From the NCBI GenBank assembly GCA_013176395.1, contig JABMLP010000008.1:1550001-1614000 (forward strand): a stretch of DNA of 64,000 bases, given 5' to 3'. The translations under genes and the position numbers were made by a program. This stretch comes from Venturia oleaginea (lineage: Eukaryota; Ascomycota; Dothideomycetes; Venturiales; Venturiaceae). Below the pieces are notes generated by a model. The model did not search any database. It saw only the letters and a program-made list of their open reading frames with translations, and was not told where the DNA came from. Of this stretch, positions 42,799-52,198 are shown in pieces (the stretch's first letter is position 1; each line of letters starts with the position of its first letter).

Positions 42799-44007
42799 AC
42801 GTATTCCACCACCCGAACCGCCACACCACCCAACCCGCCAAAATCTCTTGGCACGACCAAATCATGTTACGACTCTTCAATTTCATCGCTATCATTAATA
42901 GATTCCAAGTCTGTCGTGCTGCTATCTGATTCAGAAGATATCTCGATATCCTTTTTACACGTTCGCGCATTGTGCCCAGTCGCGCCGCAGTTCCCACAGC
43001 GCCTTTGAGTTGGTCGGGCTGTTTCTTGACCACTACTACGAGCATTCTTTGATCTCTGAGGCACAGCAGACGCCTCAGCAGCTACCCGCGCTGCTGCAGT
43101 CCCATACTCCATAGTACCAACTTGCTGGATCCGCTTTCTTTTACGCCATTTCGCTTCGTCATTACTGCCAATTGCTCTTCAAGCTCGTGGTTTCGTGCAA
43201 CAAGTAGGGCGTTCTGGTGCAGCATCAATTCAGCGCCTTTAACAAGCTGTGAAAAGCCTACCTGGACAGTAACTGGTGACCGAGTAAAAGACTCGCTTAC
43301 GATCTTGGATTGGGATTCAAATTCATGAGTATTGCTTGGAGTCTTTGACTGCCACGGCGTTTCTAGGAGACGGGATTCTGGCGGGGTACGTAGCCGTACT
43401 TCAAGGCGATAGGGACTAGCCCTACTGCCTCAAAGGCCCTTCGACAATTCTCTCTCGTGAACACGTCGGAAAACGCGTCTTTAAAGGCAGGGAGAAAGCC
43501 TTCCTTGTTGATATGGTACACGCATCGGCGCGCGAAGTTCCGGATGCGTTAGAGTACTTACGCTTTAACGGCGAGAAGCAGACCACGTCAAGGGGCTTGT
43601 GACGGCACGGCATGGCTCCTTTGCCGTCACGTTACTTCATGGCTCGGGCGTATCGGCTTAGCCACATTGTGGCTAAGGCGCGATATCTTCGCGCCCTCGT
43701 AGTAACTCGCTCTCTACCGTAAATTCTATTATCACACTCAGTTCTTAGAACCCTAGTTCATTCTATACATCCTATCGCTGCCGTGACAGGGCTAGAGTAT
43801 ATGCGACGAGTGCGATGGCATGCAGAGAGGGTTAGGATCTTATTTTCGAGGCAGTAGTCCTTGAAATCCTGGCTGAGATGGTTCTTATGGCCGTCCAAGA
43901 TAAGCAGCCTGTACCCCCCCCCACCTGCCGCGCCTTTGTATACGCGTCAAGATGCTTCAACCACTCAAGACCCAGCGCGTTGTTTGTCCAGCCGTTCTCA
44001 GCCAATT
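42799..44007 (-). pseudogene. Fot1/pogo element A, truncated and frameshifted transposase
   Basis: The right (3') terminus of the element is at 42799 with TA before it and ACGTATTCCACC, the same end as element B. Reading on the minus strand from 44007: ENGWTNNALGLEWLKHLDAY, then a frame break at a run of nine C (43913-43921), then the DGH/CMP region. A 191-bp LTR-like insertion interrupts it at 43598. After that come the C-terminal helix with LMLHQNALLVARNRELEEQL and the zinc knuckle CGNCGATGHNARTC (about 43005-42965). The N-terminal half is missing. It is useful as a reference because it preserves AAAGGCGCTG, where element B has lost one A. Confidence 0.8.
43598..43788. mobile_element. Solo LTR-like element inside Fot1 element A
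   Basis: 191 bp from TGTGACGGCACGGCATGGCT to GCTGCCGTGACA, flanked by the 5-bp duplication GGGCT (43593-43597, 43789-43793). Element B (complement of 45343-45353) preserves the uninterrupted site CAAGGGGCTGGAG. Homologous to the 42541 element along its length. Confidence 0.85.
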
Positions 44008-44324
44008 CCGAAGTCAACGGGCTGCTGCGCGCGCCTTTAACGTTAAACACCAGAACCTCTCTGATCAGTGTGTTCGATAAGCAATTGAATTGATTGACCG
44101 ACGCCGTCAGGCGAACGAAAATCGGCCTATATAGGCCATCAATCAAGCTATGATATATATGAATCAATCAATCAATTGAAGCCTCAAAGATTGAGTGATT
44201 GCTCAATCCATGGTGTTGAGTTCGCTTAAGTAACGTGACCTAGTTTTAGAAGGTAGCCCCTAGAAATTAGTGGGATGATCCACTAAATTTAGCGCCGACC
44301 GGCGCCGAAAATCGGGTTTTTCCT

Positions 44325-46165
44325 ATGCTTCGAATATGGGTCAACCCATCGAGCGGGTCAGTTTATGCCAAGACCAGCTGCTCCCTTATCAACACAATAT
44401 GTCTCAACAATAAAACGCGCAATCATCTAACAGAGAAGTCAGAATCCAGCTTGCCGTTTCTGCCTACAATACCCACCAATTCCGAAGCCTCCGGCGCGCT
44501 GCTGAGGCGTTTGATATACCTCCTTCAACATTAACTAGGCGATATAACGGAATTACGTATCGCCTAGATACTCGCAACGCCCGACACAAGCTCACTACGA
44601 CTGAAGAGCAGACAATTTTCCAATACATCCTCGACCTCGATTCGCGAGGATTCGCGCCCCGGCTGTATGAGGTAGCAGATATGGCGGATAAACTACTGGG
44701 TGTACGCGGTGGAGAGCCAGTAGGGGAAAACTGGGCTGAGAGGTTCATAACGCGCTTAGATGAGCTCAAGATGGCCTTCAATCGAGCTAAGGATAGGCAG
44801 AGGATACTACAGGAAAATTCAGAGATTATTGGCGCGTGGTTCAAGCTCGTTACAGACACCAAGGCAAAGTACGGTATCCACGACGAGGATACGCACAACT
44901 TTGACGAGATTGGCTTCCAGATGGGCGTTATTGGGTCAATGAAGGTCGTCACAGCTTCTGAAAGACGTACACGGCCTAATTTAATCCAGCCAGGCGATCG
45001 CGAGTGGGTTACAGTTATCCAGAGCATCTGCGCCGCCGGGTATGCGACCCCGCCATTCATTATCTACAAAGGACGCGTTCATATCTCTGCGTGGTATGAG
45101 GAGGCAGATATACCACGGAATTGGAAGCTCTCGGTCTCTGAGAACGGCTGGACAAATAATGCGCTTGGTCTTGAGTGGTTGAAGCACTTTAACGCGTATA
45201 CAAAGGCGCGGCAGGTGGGGGTATACAGGCTGCTTATTTTGGACGGCCATGAGAGCCATCTCAACCAGGATTTCAAGGACTACTGCCTCGAAAACAAGAT
45301 TATAACCCTCTGCATGCCATCGCACTCGTCGCATATACTCCAGCCCCTTGACGTGGTCTGCTTCTCGCCGTTGAAGCGCAAGTACTCCCAACGCGTCCGG
45401 GACTTGGCACGCCGACGCGTGTACCATATCAACAAGGAAGGCTTTCTCCCTGCCTTCAAAGACGCGTTTTTCGACGTGTTTACGAAAGAGAACTGTCAAA
45501 AGGCTTTTGAGGCAGTAGGGCTAGTCCCTATCGACGCGCAGGTGGTGTTGGGTCGCCTTGAAGTACGGCTACGAACCCCGCCAGAAACCCATCTCCCAGA
45601 AACGCCGTGGCAGTCCAAGACTCCAAGTAATACTTATGAATTTGGATCCCAATCCAAGCTCGTAAGCGAGTCTTTTACTCGGTCACCAGTTACTGCGCAG
45701 GCAGGCTTTTCCCAGCTTGTTAAGGCGCTGAATTGATGCTACACCAAAACGCTCTGCTTGTTGCGCGTAACCGCGAGCTTGAAGAGCAATTAGCAGTAAC
45801 AACGAACCGAAAATCGCGCAAAAGGAAATGGATCCAGCAAGGTGGTACTATGGAGTATGGGACTGCAGCAGCGCAGGTAGCTGCAGAGGCGTCTATAGCG
45901 CCTCAGGGATCAAAGAAGGCTCGTGGTAGTGGTGGTCAAGAAACAGCCCGACCAATTCAACGGCGCTGTAGGAACTGCGGCGCAGCTGGGCATAATGCGC
46001 GAACTTGTAAAAAAGATATCAAGATATCTTCTGAATCAGATAGCAGCACGACGGACTTAGAATCTATTGTTGATAGCGATTAAATTGAAGAGTCGTAACA
46101 TAAGTTGGTCGTGCCAAGCCTTTTGACCCGCTCGAAGGGTTGACCCGCTCGATGGTGGAATACGT
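44325..46165 (+). mobile_element. Fot1/pogo element B inside the hAT
   Basis: The right end is clear: GGTGGAATACGT ends at 46165 before TA. Subterminal inverted repeats GGGTCAACCC...CGAGCGGGTCA occur near 44339-44361 and 46126-46153. The outer left end has diverged, so 44325 is approximate. Confidence 0.75.
44399..46083 (+). pseudogene. Fot1/pogo transposase of element B, two disabling changes
   Basis: ATG 44399 begins MSQQ and then hits TAA (44411-44413) where CAA is expected. Downstream the frame stays open through the helix-turn-helix, FDEIGFQMG (Ile where Thr is usual), LLILDGHESH and QPLDVVCFSPLK (35 residues between Asp residues) up to 45736. A one-base loss (GTTAAGGCGCTG against GTTAAAGGCGCTG in element A) shifts the frame there. 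The C-terminal part from LMLHQNALLVARNRELEEQL to the zinc knuckle CRNCGAAGHNARTC continues in the next frame to 46083. The catalytic triad is complete, so decay is recent. Confidence 0.88.
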
Positions 46166-46226
46166 TATTCATTTTCTACTAATTTTACCATCACAACCAC
46201 TACGTTTTCTCTACAGACTATTCAAG

Positions 46227-48548
46227 ATGATGACTAGACTCGTACAGCGGAGAAGGCCTGAAGGCTATTCTCAAAGATCCGGTACAGCCATCGACGAAGC
46301 CTCACTGTCGCAAGATCTGCCTCCAGAACCCGAAAGCCCTATACCAGTAGCTTCTATCCTTCCTCATAGGGTTATTACAACTCCCTTACGTCCTCTCAAT
46401 CTCCAGCGTTGCAAGTTCGATATACAATGGTCACGGCTTCAAAAGGACGGCCAGAAACTGCGGAATCCAAGGCTCAGGCCTGTTACCAAGCAGCAGCTAT
46501 CCCGACTCAACTCTTACATTTGGGAGCACGGCGCAGAGATCCAAGCGGATGGTGAGAAGCATAAGAGACTTTGGCTCTGTAAGAGGTGTCATGAATTGAG
46601 GAGTTGGCATACAGGAATCTACGTGGCGACGTCTACCGGCGGCATACAAGGACACCTTCTCTCTCGGCACGGCGTCAAAGATCCAGGAGATTCCATTGAA
46701 ATTAATAGATTGCAAGAGGAGGAAGTAACTGAAGCGCCGTTGACACATTGCGAGACTTGTGGTCTCAAAAAGGACGATAATTTCGATGCCATCGTGTACA
46801 GACAGCAATATATTGACTGGAGTATCAAGCACAATATTGCCTTTCATACAGCCTCCCATCCCGATACCCTCTCGCTACTCAAGGCCGGCGCAATTGAGAC
46901 TCTTACAGCGATTCTACCAACCGCAAAGTCCTCCGTCAGTAAATGGGTTTTTGAGTCCTACGAAAAACGGTTACCGACCATCCTACACGAGATCAAAGGC
47001 GCCAAAAGTCGAATCAATATCTCAGTAGACGCCTGGAAGGGAGGAAACCATAAGAACTACCTTGCTGTCTGCTCCCACTTCATAAATTCGAACTACAGGC
47101 AGTCACGGATTCTCATCGGCTTCCCGCGCGTTTTTGGCTCAAAATCTGGAGAGAATCAAGCTAAACTGATCGCCTCAGTGCTCACTACATTCGCCATCGA
47201 TGGGAAAAACTTGGGAGGCTTCACAGCGGATAATGCATCAGATAACGACGCCTGTGTTGCTCACCTTGAGGTTCTGATCTCTGGGCTATCCTCCGGGTAG
47301 TCCAGAAGATGGCGCATTCGCTGTATTGGCCATATCATCAATCTTATCGTAGAGGACCTTCTCTTCGGCGATAATGAGCAATCTAAGCACAATAAGTCAC
47401 TTGCCGCGGCCGGCGATGATGAACAGTTTGAGGTCTGGGCGCGCCTAGGACTTATCGGTCGCGTACACAATCTCTGCATATTCATCAATCGCTCACCTGA
47501 GCGTAGAGAAGCTTTTGAAGCGCTTCAAAAGGATGCCAGACTCGATGTTTGGTATGTACTTCTCGTTGGCGGCGGAATCCGACGGCACAGCACTTTCGAG
47601 ATGATACAACGTGTCCTTTCGCTCAGGGCGGTTATTATCAAGTGGCAGAGGCTCTACAACTACACCGGTAAAGGCGTTGATATTAGGAAGTCCTTCCTCA
47701 CAAATGACGACTTCGAGATGCTTGAAATTTGGTGTGCGATACTAGAAGACTTCAAGACGTTCTGTCTCAAAGAGGAGGGTAATGCGACAGAATCAATACA
47801 AGGCACAGCCGACGGAGTCATTAAAGGGTTGACTTGCATTCACGAGAGACTCACTGACGCGCAGAATGAGGTTGCTTCTCTCAATCTTGCTACTGAGTTT
47901 GCTGAACCTTACGTAGCCGGGCTCAGAGAAGCGCTTCTGAAGACCTCAAAGTACCAGACGATGATTGAAGAGTCAGATCTCTACTACGCCGCCATTATCT
48001 GCGACCCAAACCTACGATTACTGTGGTTCGAAGACCACTGGGCTAAGTACAACAATCGTACCTGGTACAAACGCGCCGAGAGAGGTATGCAGCGCCTTTT
48101 TGACGAATACTGCGACAAATACGGGACCTTACCTTCACCATCACCGTCACCTACGCCAGAACCATCCTCAGAAGCGGAGAGTGAACCCAGCGGTAAGTGG
48201 CCCTCATATTACGACAAATTCAACAGATTATCAGTCCACGTGATCACCAAAAAGCGCCGGGTAGTCACCAAAGAAGACGATTATACGAGATACATCAAAT
48301 ATTTCGACCCTACCACCTGGAAGCCAGTTCACGACGTTGTTGGGTGGTGGGAGCAGCACCGCAATGACTATCCGATCTTATCTCGTCTTGCATTCGATGT
48401 ATTATCGATTCCTGGTATGTCTGCAGAGGTTGAGAGAGTATTTTCACAAGCCGGTAGGCTCATTACTGATGCTAGAAACGGTATGAGTGATGATACAATT
48501 GAGGCGTGTCAGATGCAGCATCAAGGGCTTAAAAATGGTGTATTTTAG
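46227..48548 (+). pseudogene. hAT transposase with one internal stop
   Basis: One frame from ATG 46227 to the stop at 48546-48548, interrupted only by TAG at 47298-47300. Features: a BED-like zinc region (CKRCHELRSWHTG...HLLSRHG), CETCGLKK, the catalytic block NISVDAWKGGNHKNYLAVCS, GGFTADNASDND, then RCIGHIINLIVEDL after the stop. The C-terminal hAT dimerisation domain follows (YPILSRLAFDVLSIPGMSAE, VERVFSQAGRLIT). About 773 codons, typical for fungal hAT. The single stop lies between the second catalytic Asp region and the CxxH motif, so both halves are otherwise intact. Confidence 0.9.
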
Positions 48549-48798
48549 ATCTCTCAATTGACCGATCACTCAAGCCATCAATCTCACTGACACCGACTCG
48601 ATCAAGCCGTCAATCAATCTTGAGAATGGCTCAATCGATTGATTATCGAACGCATTGTCTCTGATCGCGCCCGAGGAGTCCCATTTATCCTCGAAAAACT
48701 ACCCAACGATCGGAAACTTACCCTTACCGAGGAGCAAACGCTTATCCAATATATTCTCGACCTCAATTCGCGAGGATTTTCGCGCTGTGACGGCTTGC

Positions 48799-50256
48799 TA
48801 CTATGGTAACATGGCTGTTAGTTGTTAGCTCGTGGCCAATGCATCAATGTATTTGAAACCACCGGTCTGTATATGTCGTGTATATTACACGTATTCAGTA
48901 GTCTCTCTCCCTCTCTTACTTGCGCATTCAATCTCTCCTACTCGTGCATTCAATGCTTCCTCATTCGTACATTCAATCTCTCTCTCTCTCTCTTGTGCGA
49001 TTATCGCAATGTCTCAATTATCTCAAGAATCTGGTATTTCTACTACCACCACCACCACCACCTCCTCCTCATATCGCTGCCGCCAAGAGCTATCTCGAGA
49101 TCGCCTTGGAATTGTTACTCTTCATGAAGCAGGCTTCAAACACCAACAGATTCGAGATCATTGCCTTAGGAAGGACCCCCCTATCGATATCTCAATCCGC
49201 CAGATCTCTTACGCTTGTACAACTGGCCGTCCTACACCACAGAAAAGCGGGAAAGTAGGCCCAAAAAGCCACCTTACAGAGGAGCAGAATAACGAGATAA
49301 TTGCGTACATTTGTACGTCAAAAGCTACAAGGCTTACCTCCTTCCCAGCCCTCGCAAATGGCCCATTCTCCCACTTCAATATCATCGAAGACATCATCCG
49401 AAAAGCAGTCGCAAAAAGGGGCTACTGACGCTATATCGCACGACAAAAACCTCCTCTCTCGCAAAAGAATAGGTATCTACGTCTTGCCTAGGCTGAAGAA
49501 CACCGCAATTGGACTCTCCAGGACTGGCTATACATTGTTTGGAGCGACGAAACCTGGGTGACAGGAGGAAGACATAAAAGGCAGTGGGTTACAAGGACAC
49601 CGGGGGAAGAATTCCACCCTGACTGCGTACTTGAGAAGCGTCAGAGACGTATAGGATGGATGTTTTGGGGCTGTTTTTCAGGGCTTTCTGGCAAAGGCCC
49701 TTGCCTATTCTGGGAGAAGGAATGGGGTAGTATTAATCAGGAGTCTTACGCAGAGAGAAATATACTCCTAATACACGGCTGGTCACGTATGAACCCTGAG
49801 CTGTCTCTGATGCAAGATAATGCTCCTGGGCATGCAGGAAAGGTAGCTCAAACGGAGATTCTCGAGAGACGTATTCGGATGATTTTCTGGCCCTCCTTTT
49901 CGCCAGATCTCAACCCAATTGAGGATATATGGAATTGGATGAAGGACTGGATTGAAGCTATGTACGGAGTTAACAAGGTTTTATCCTATGATGAGCTAAG
50001 AAAAGTGTTAAAGGAAGCCTGGGAAGCTGTTACACCAGAGAAACTGATAGAACTGCTGAAGGTTATTCCGCAGAGATGTCAAGACGTAGAGGCGAGAGGA
50101 GGCTATACAGTGGTAATATATACAGCCAATCAGATTCTGCTTATAAATGTATTGAAACACCAAAAATGGCTGAGATCTTGGTGAAGATACCGATAAATTG
50201 AGACCTCAGATTACTGTATTAGCGTGGAGCTAACAACTAATAGGCCGGCAACGTAG
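48799..50256 (+). mobile_element. Tc1-type transposon
   Basis: TIRs of about 31 bp (CTATGGTAACATGGCTGTTA at left; the complement of the right end reads CTACGTTGCC), sharing TTAGTTGTTAGCTC. Flanked by TA at 48797-48798 and 50257-50258. Length 1,458 bp. It interrupts Fot1 fragment C or sequence just behind it. Confidence 0.8.
49009..50184 (+). pseudogene. Tc1-type (DD34E) transposase with two stops
   Basis: One frame from ATG 49009 (MSQLSQESG). It has an N-terminal helix-turn-helix region (GIVTLHEAGFKHQQIRDHCL), then TGA at 49426-49428 and TAG at about 49492, both within a stretch otherwise open. Catalytic residues are all present: VWSDETW, LMQDNAPGHAG, and SPDLNPIEDIWNWMK with 34 residues between the second Asp and Glu. 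TGA for CGA and TAG for TGG are both C-to-T/G-to-A type changes. Confidence 0.88.
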
Positions 50257-50258
50257 TA

Positions 50259-50890
50259 GGCTACTGGAACAACCACAGTGTTCAAGCACCTAACAAGGCG
50301 CCACAGTACACGGGCCACAGCAAGACCTATAAGCAATACATGTGCAAGAAGAGACTTTAGCGGATATACGAATCCATCCGTCAATTACACCCCCGCACAC
50401 TTCCTGTTCTATCATATAAAGGCCCTGAATTTGATTGGACTCTTACCGAAATCATATACCATGGATGGTAACCGGCCAAAAGAACGTCAGTCGGCGGGTT
50501 ACTTGTGGCCCTCGCGTCAAATGTTCCAGCAGGCATTCCTCAATCTACGCGAAGCGAGAATAGTGTAGTGCTGATACTGATATATGTAGCCTTCAGTATG
50601 CCGATCGTACAGGGTTCTTGCGTCAGGACTGAATGAATGTTCTTATCACTAGGTGGCCTAAGAAATCCCATGGGCCGCGATATGAAGGTCCTGGATTTGA
50701 TTAAATTCTTGTCGAAATAATAGAAGTCCCACGGGTACCGAAAATGCATGTTTCGTCCCCCGGATACTATCAAAGCATCAAAAGTCGAAAATATTGTCTC
50801 CATATATACCCCAACTAACCCCACGGTCAATTCCTCTTCCATACCTTTCCCGTCTCTTTCCCTACATAACACCAAATATCAATTCTGAGG
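50259..50890. other. Intergenic, no gene recognised
   Basis: No supported coding feature. The last 60 bp (CTTTCCCGTCTCTTTCCC) look like a pyrimidine-rich leader for the following small gene. Confidence 0.45.
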
Positions 50891-51202
50891 ATGTTCTCCA
50901 TATTTTACCTCTCCACTGCCGTTCTTGCTGCCGTACAGGAAGTCACTGGATCTGGACTCACGAATTCCTCCCCTAATGATAAGGTTGGAATCCCTGTTGT
51001 GGACGCTGTACAAGTTTCCAAGGTTGCAAGTTATCCCAAGAATATATGCGGGACTTGTTATGCCGAAGGAGAAAAAACAATCGTATGTTATACCCAACAC
51101 ATCCAGGCCTGTATGATTACCCATTTCTTGTATTGGGGTCCCGATATAAATGATAATTTTAAGGGCCTGATACTGTTAGATGATACAGCCGCTGTTGGAT
51201 GA
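50891..51202 (+). CDS. Small secreted protein candidate
   Basis: 103 residues from ATG 50891. The N-terminus MFSIFYLSTAVLAAVQEVTG looks like a signal peptide with cleavage near VLAA. The mature part has four Cys (ICGTCYAEG, IVCYTQ, QACM). No homology recognised. A C/T-rich leader precedes the ATG. A GTATGT at 51082 could be a donor, so the C-terminus is uncertain. Size and Cys content fit an effector-like or cell-surface protein, but the evidence is thin. Confidence 0.4.
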   Translation: MFSIFYLSTAVLAAVQEVTGSGLTNSSPNDKVGIPVVDAVQVSKVASYPKNICGTCYAEGEKTIVCYTQHIQACMITHFLYWGPDINDNFKGLILLDDTAAVG

Positions 51203-52198
51203 TACCACAATTTCAGTTAGCCGCGAAGTGGATATCGGTGGCATACAGCCGTCGGAATCATGTACCCGTCTTTTGATTTCAAAGCAATCACATCTGTATA
51301 ACTATCGCTCGGTCACCGGTTCATTATGAACCTCATGCAATCCTTAATCCTCCTCATCTTTTCACTGTGTATCATTCAAGAGATACTACCACCATAATAA
51401 TGCAGAGAACTTCTAATCTGAGATAATATAGTCATGGGGCTGTGTCGAGACTGGTAATTTGAAAAGTTGCACAAGATGGTGCCCCAAGACGTATGTTGAA
51501 GGCCATGCTTTCCTGTGCTGCGTATGTTTAATCTCTCTTCTAAGCTTAGGAGCTATGCTGACGTCCTCGTAGACCGTTATATGTCCATGATACCCTCAGA
51601 CGACTTTGGTACAAACTTTGGTAGATGGGTGGGTCATGGGTCTGTTCGCGATTCTTTGCTGCTGCTTGGAGACGATCATGAAAATCACTGGTCATCGTGG
51701 CGGAGGATAACGATTGAGCCTTCCGTGGTATCAAAAGGAAAAGAGTTGATAAAGGAATTCACTCAACCATCTTGTCATCAAGGCATATCAAACATCGCAA
51801 TCAGAATACTTCCCTGCCCGTTGTATCAATTCATGACCATCCGGAATCCCTCCCACTCCTCGTCCTCTACCCAAAATCCATCCACTCAAAATCCATCTAC
51901 TCAAACTCATCACTCATAAACAAATCAACCAACGGTCCCAAACTCTCAACAAGCCTATCAATAACCTTCCCCCTCTTGCCCAATTCCAATCCCTTCAAAA
52001 TACTTCTGGCCAAATAAAGTACTAACCATACATTCTCATCTTTCTTCCTCATAATCATTGCAACTTCTAGATAGGCGATGATATCAGGCATTGATACTTT
52101 AGCCCATGAGAATTTTGAATTGTTCTCGGAGGGAAGCGGGGAACTGCAGAAATCGCCTTAGTTGTGAAGCCAGTTTCGGATGGGGGTGAAGGGGTGGG
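51203..52198. other. Intergenic, no gene recognised
   Basis: Only short frames. A tandem CCAAAATCCATC/CTCAAAATCCATC pair lies near 51870-51900. Confidence 0.4.

Larger units (their letters stand above)
44066..48657 (+). mobile_element. hAT transposon with nested Fot1 element
   Basis: Ends CAGTGTGTTCGATAA (44066) and TTATCGAACGCATTG (48657). The 8-bp duplication TCTCTGAT is perfect (44058-44065 and 48658-48665), diagnostic for hAT. Total 4,592 bp, of which about 1.84 kb is Fot1 element B, leaving a normal-size hAT of about 2.75 kb. Subterminal regions are rich in TCAATC motifs on both sides, probable transposase-binding repeats. Confidence 0.92.
44008..48783 (+). pseudogene. Fot1/pogo element C, N-terminal fragment split by the hAT insertion
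   Basis: From 44008 the plus strand reads QFRSQRAAARAFNVKHQNLSD, is interrupted by the hAT at 44066-48657, and resumes as RARGVPFILEKLPNDRKLTL then TEEQTLIQYILDLNSRGF up to about 48780. Element B has the corresponding QFRSLRRAAEAFDIPPSTL and TEEQTIFQYILDLDSRGF. It is fused tail to nose with minus-strand element A at about 44007. Confidence 0.7.

Noticed and set aside
48784..48796. Fourth LTR-like start (TGTGACGGC) before the Tc1 element
   Set aside because: Only about 9 bases match and no matching end or 5-bp duplication was found on the other side of the Tc1 element.
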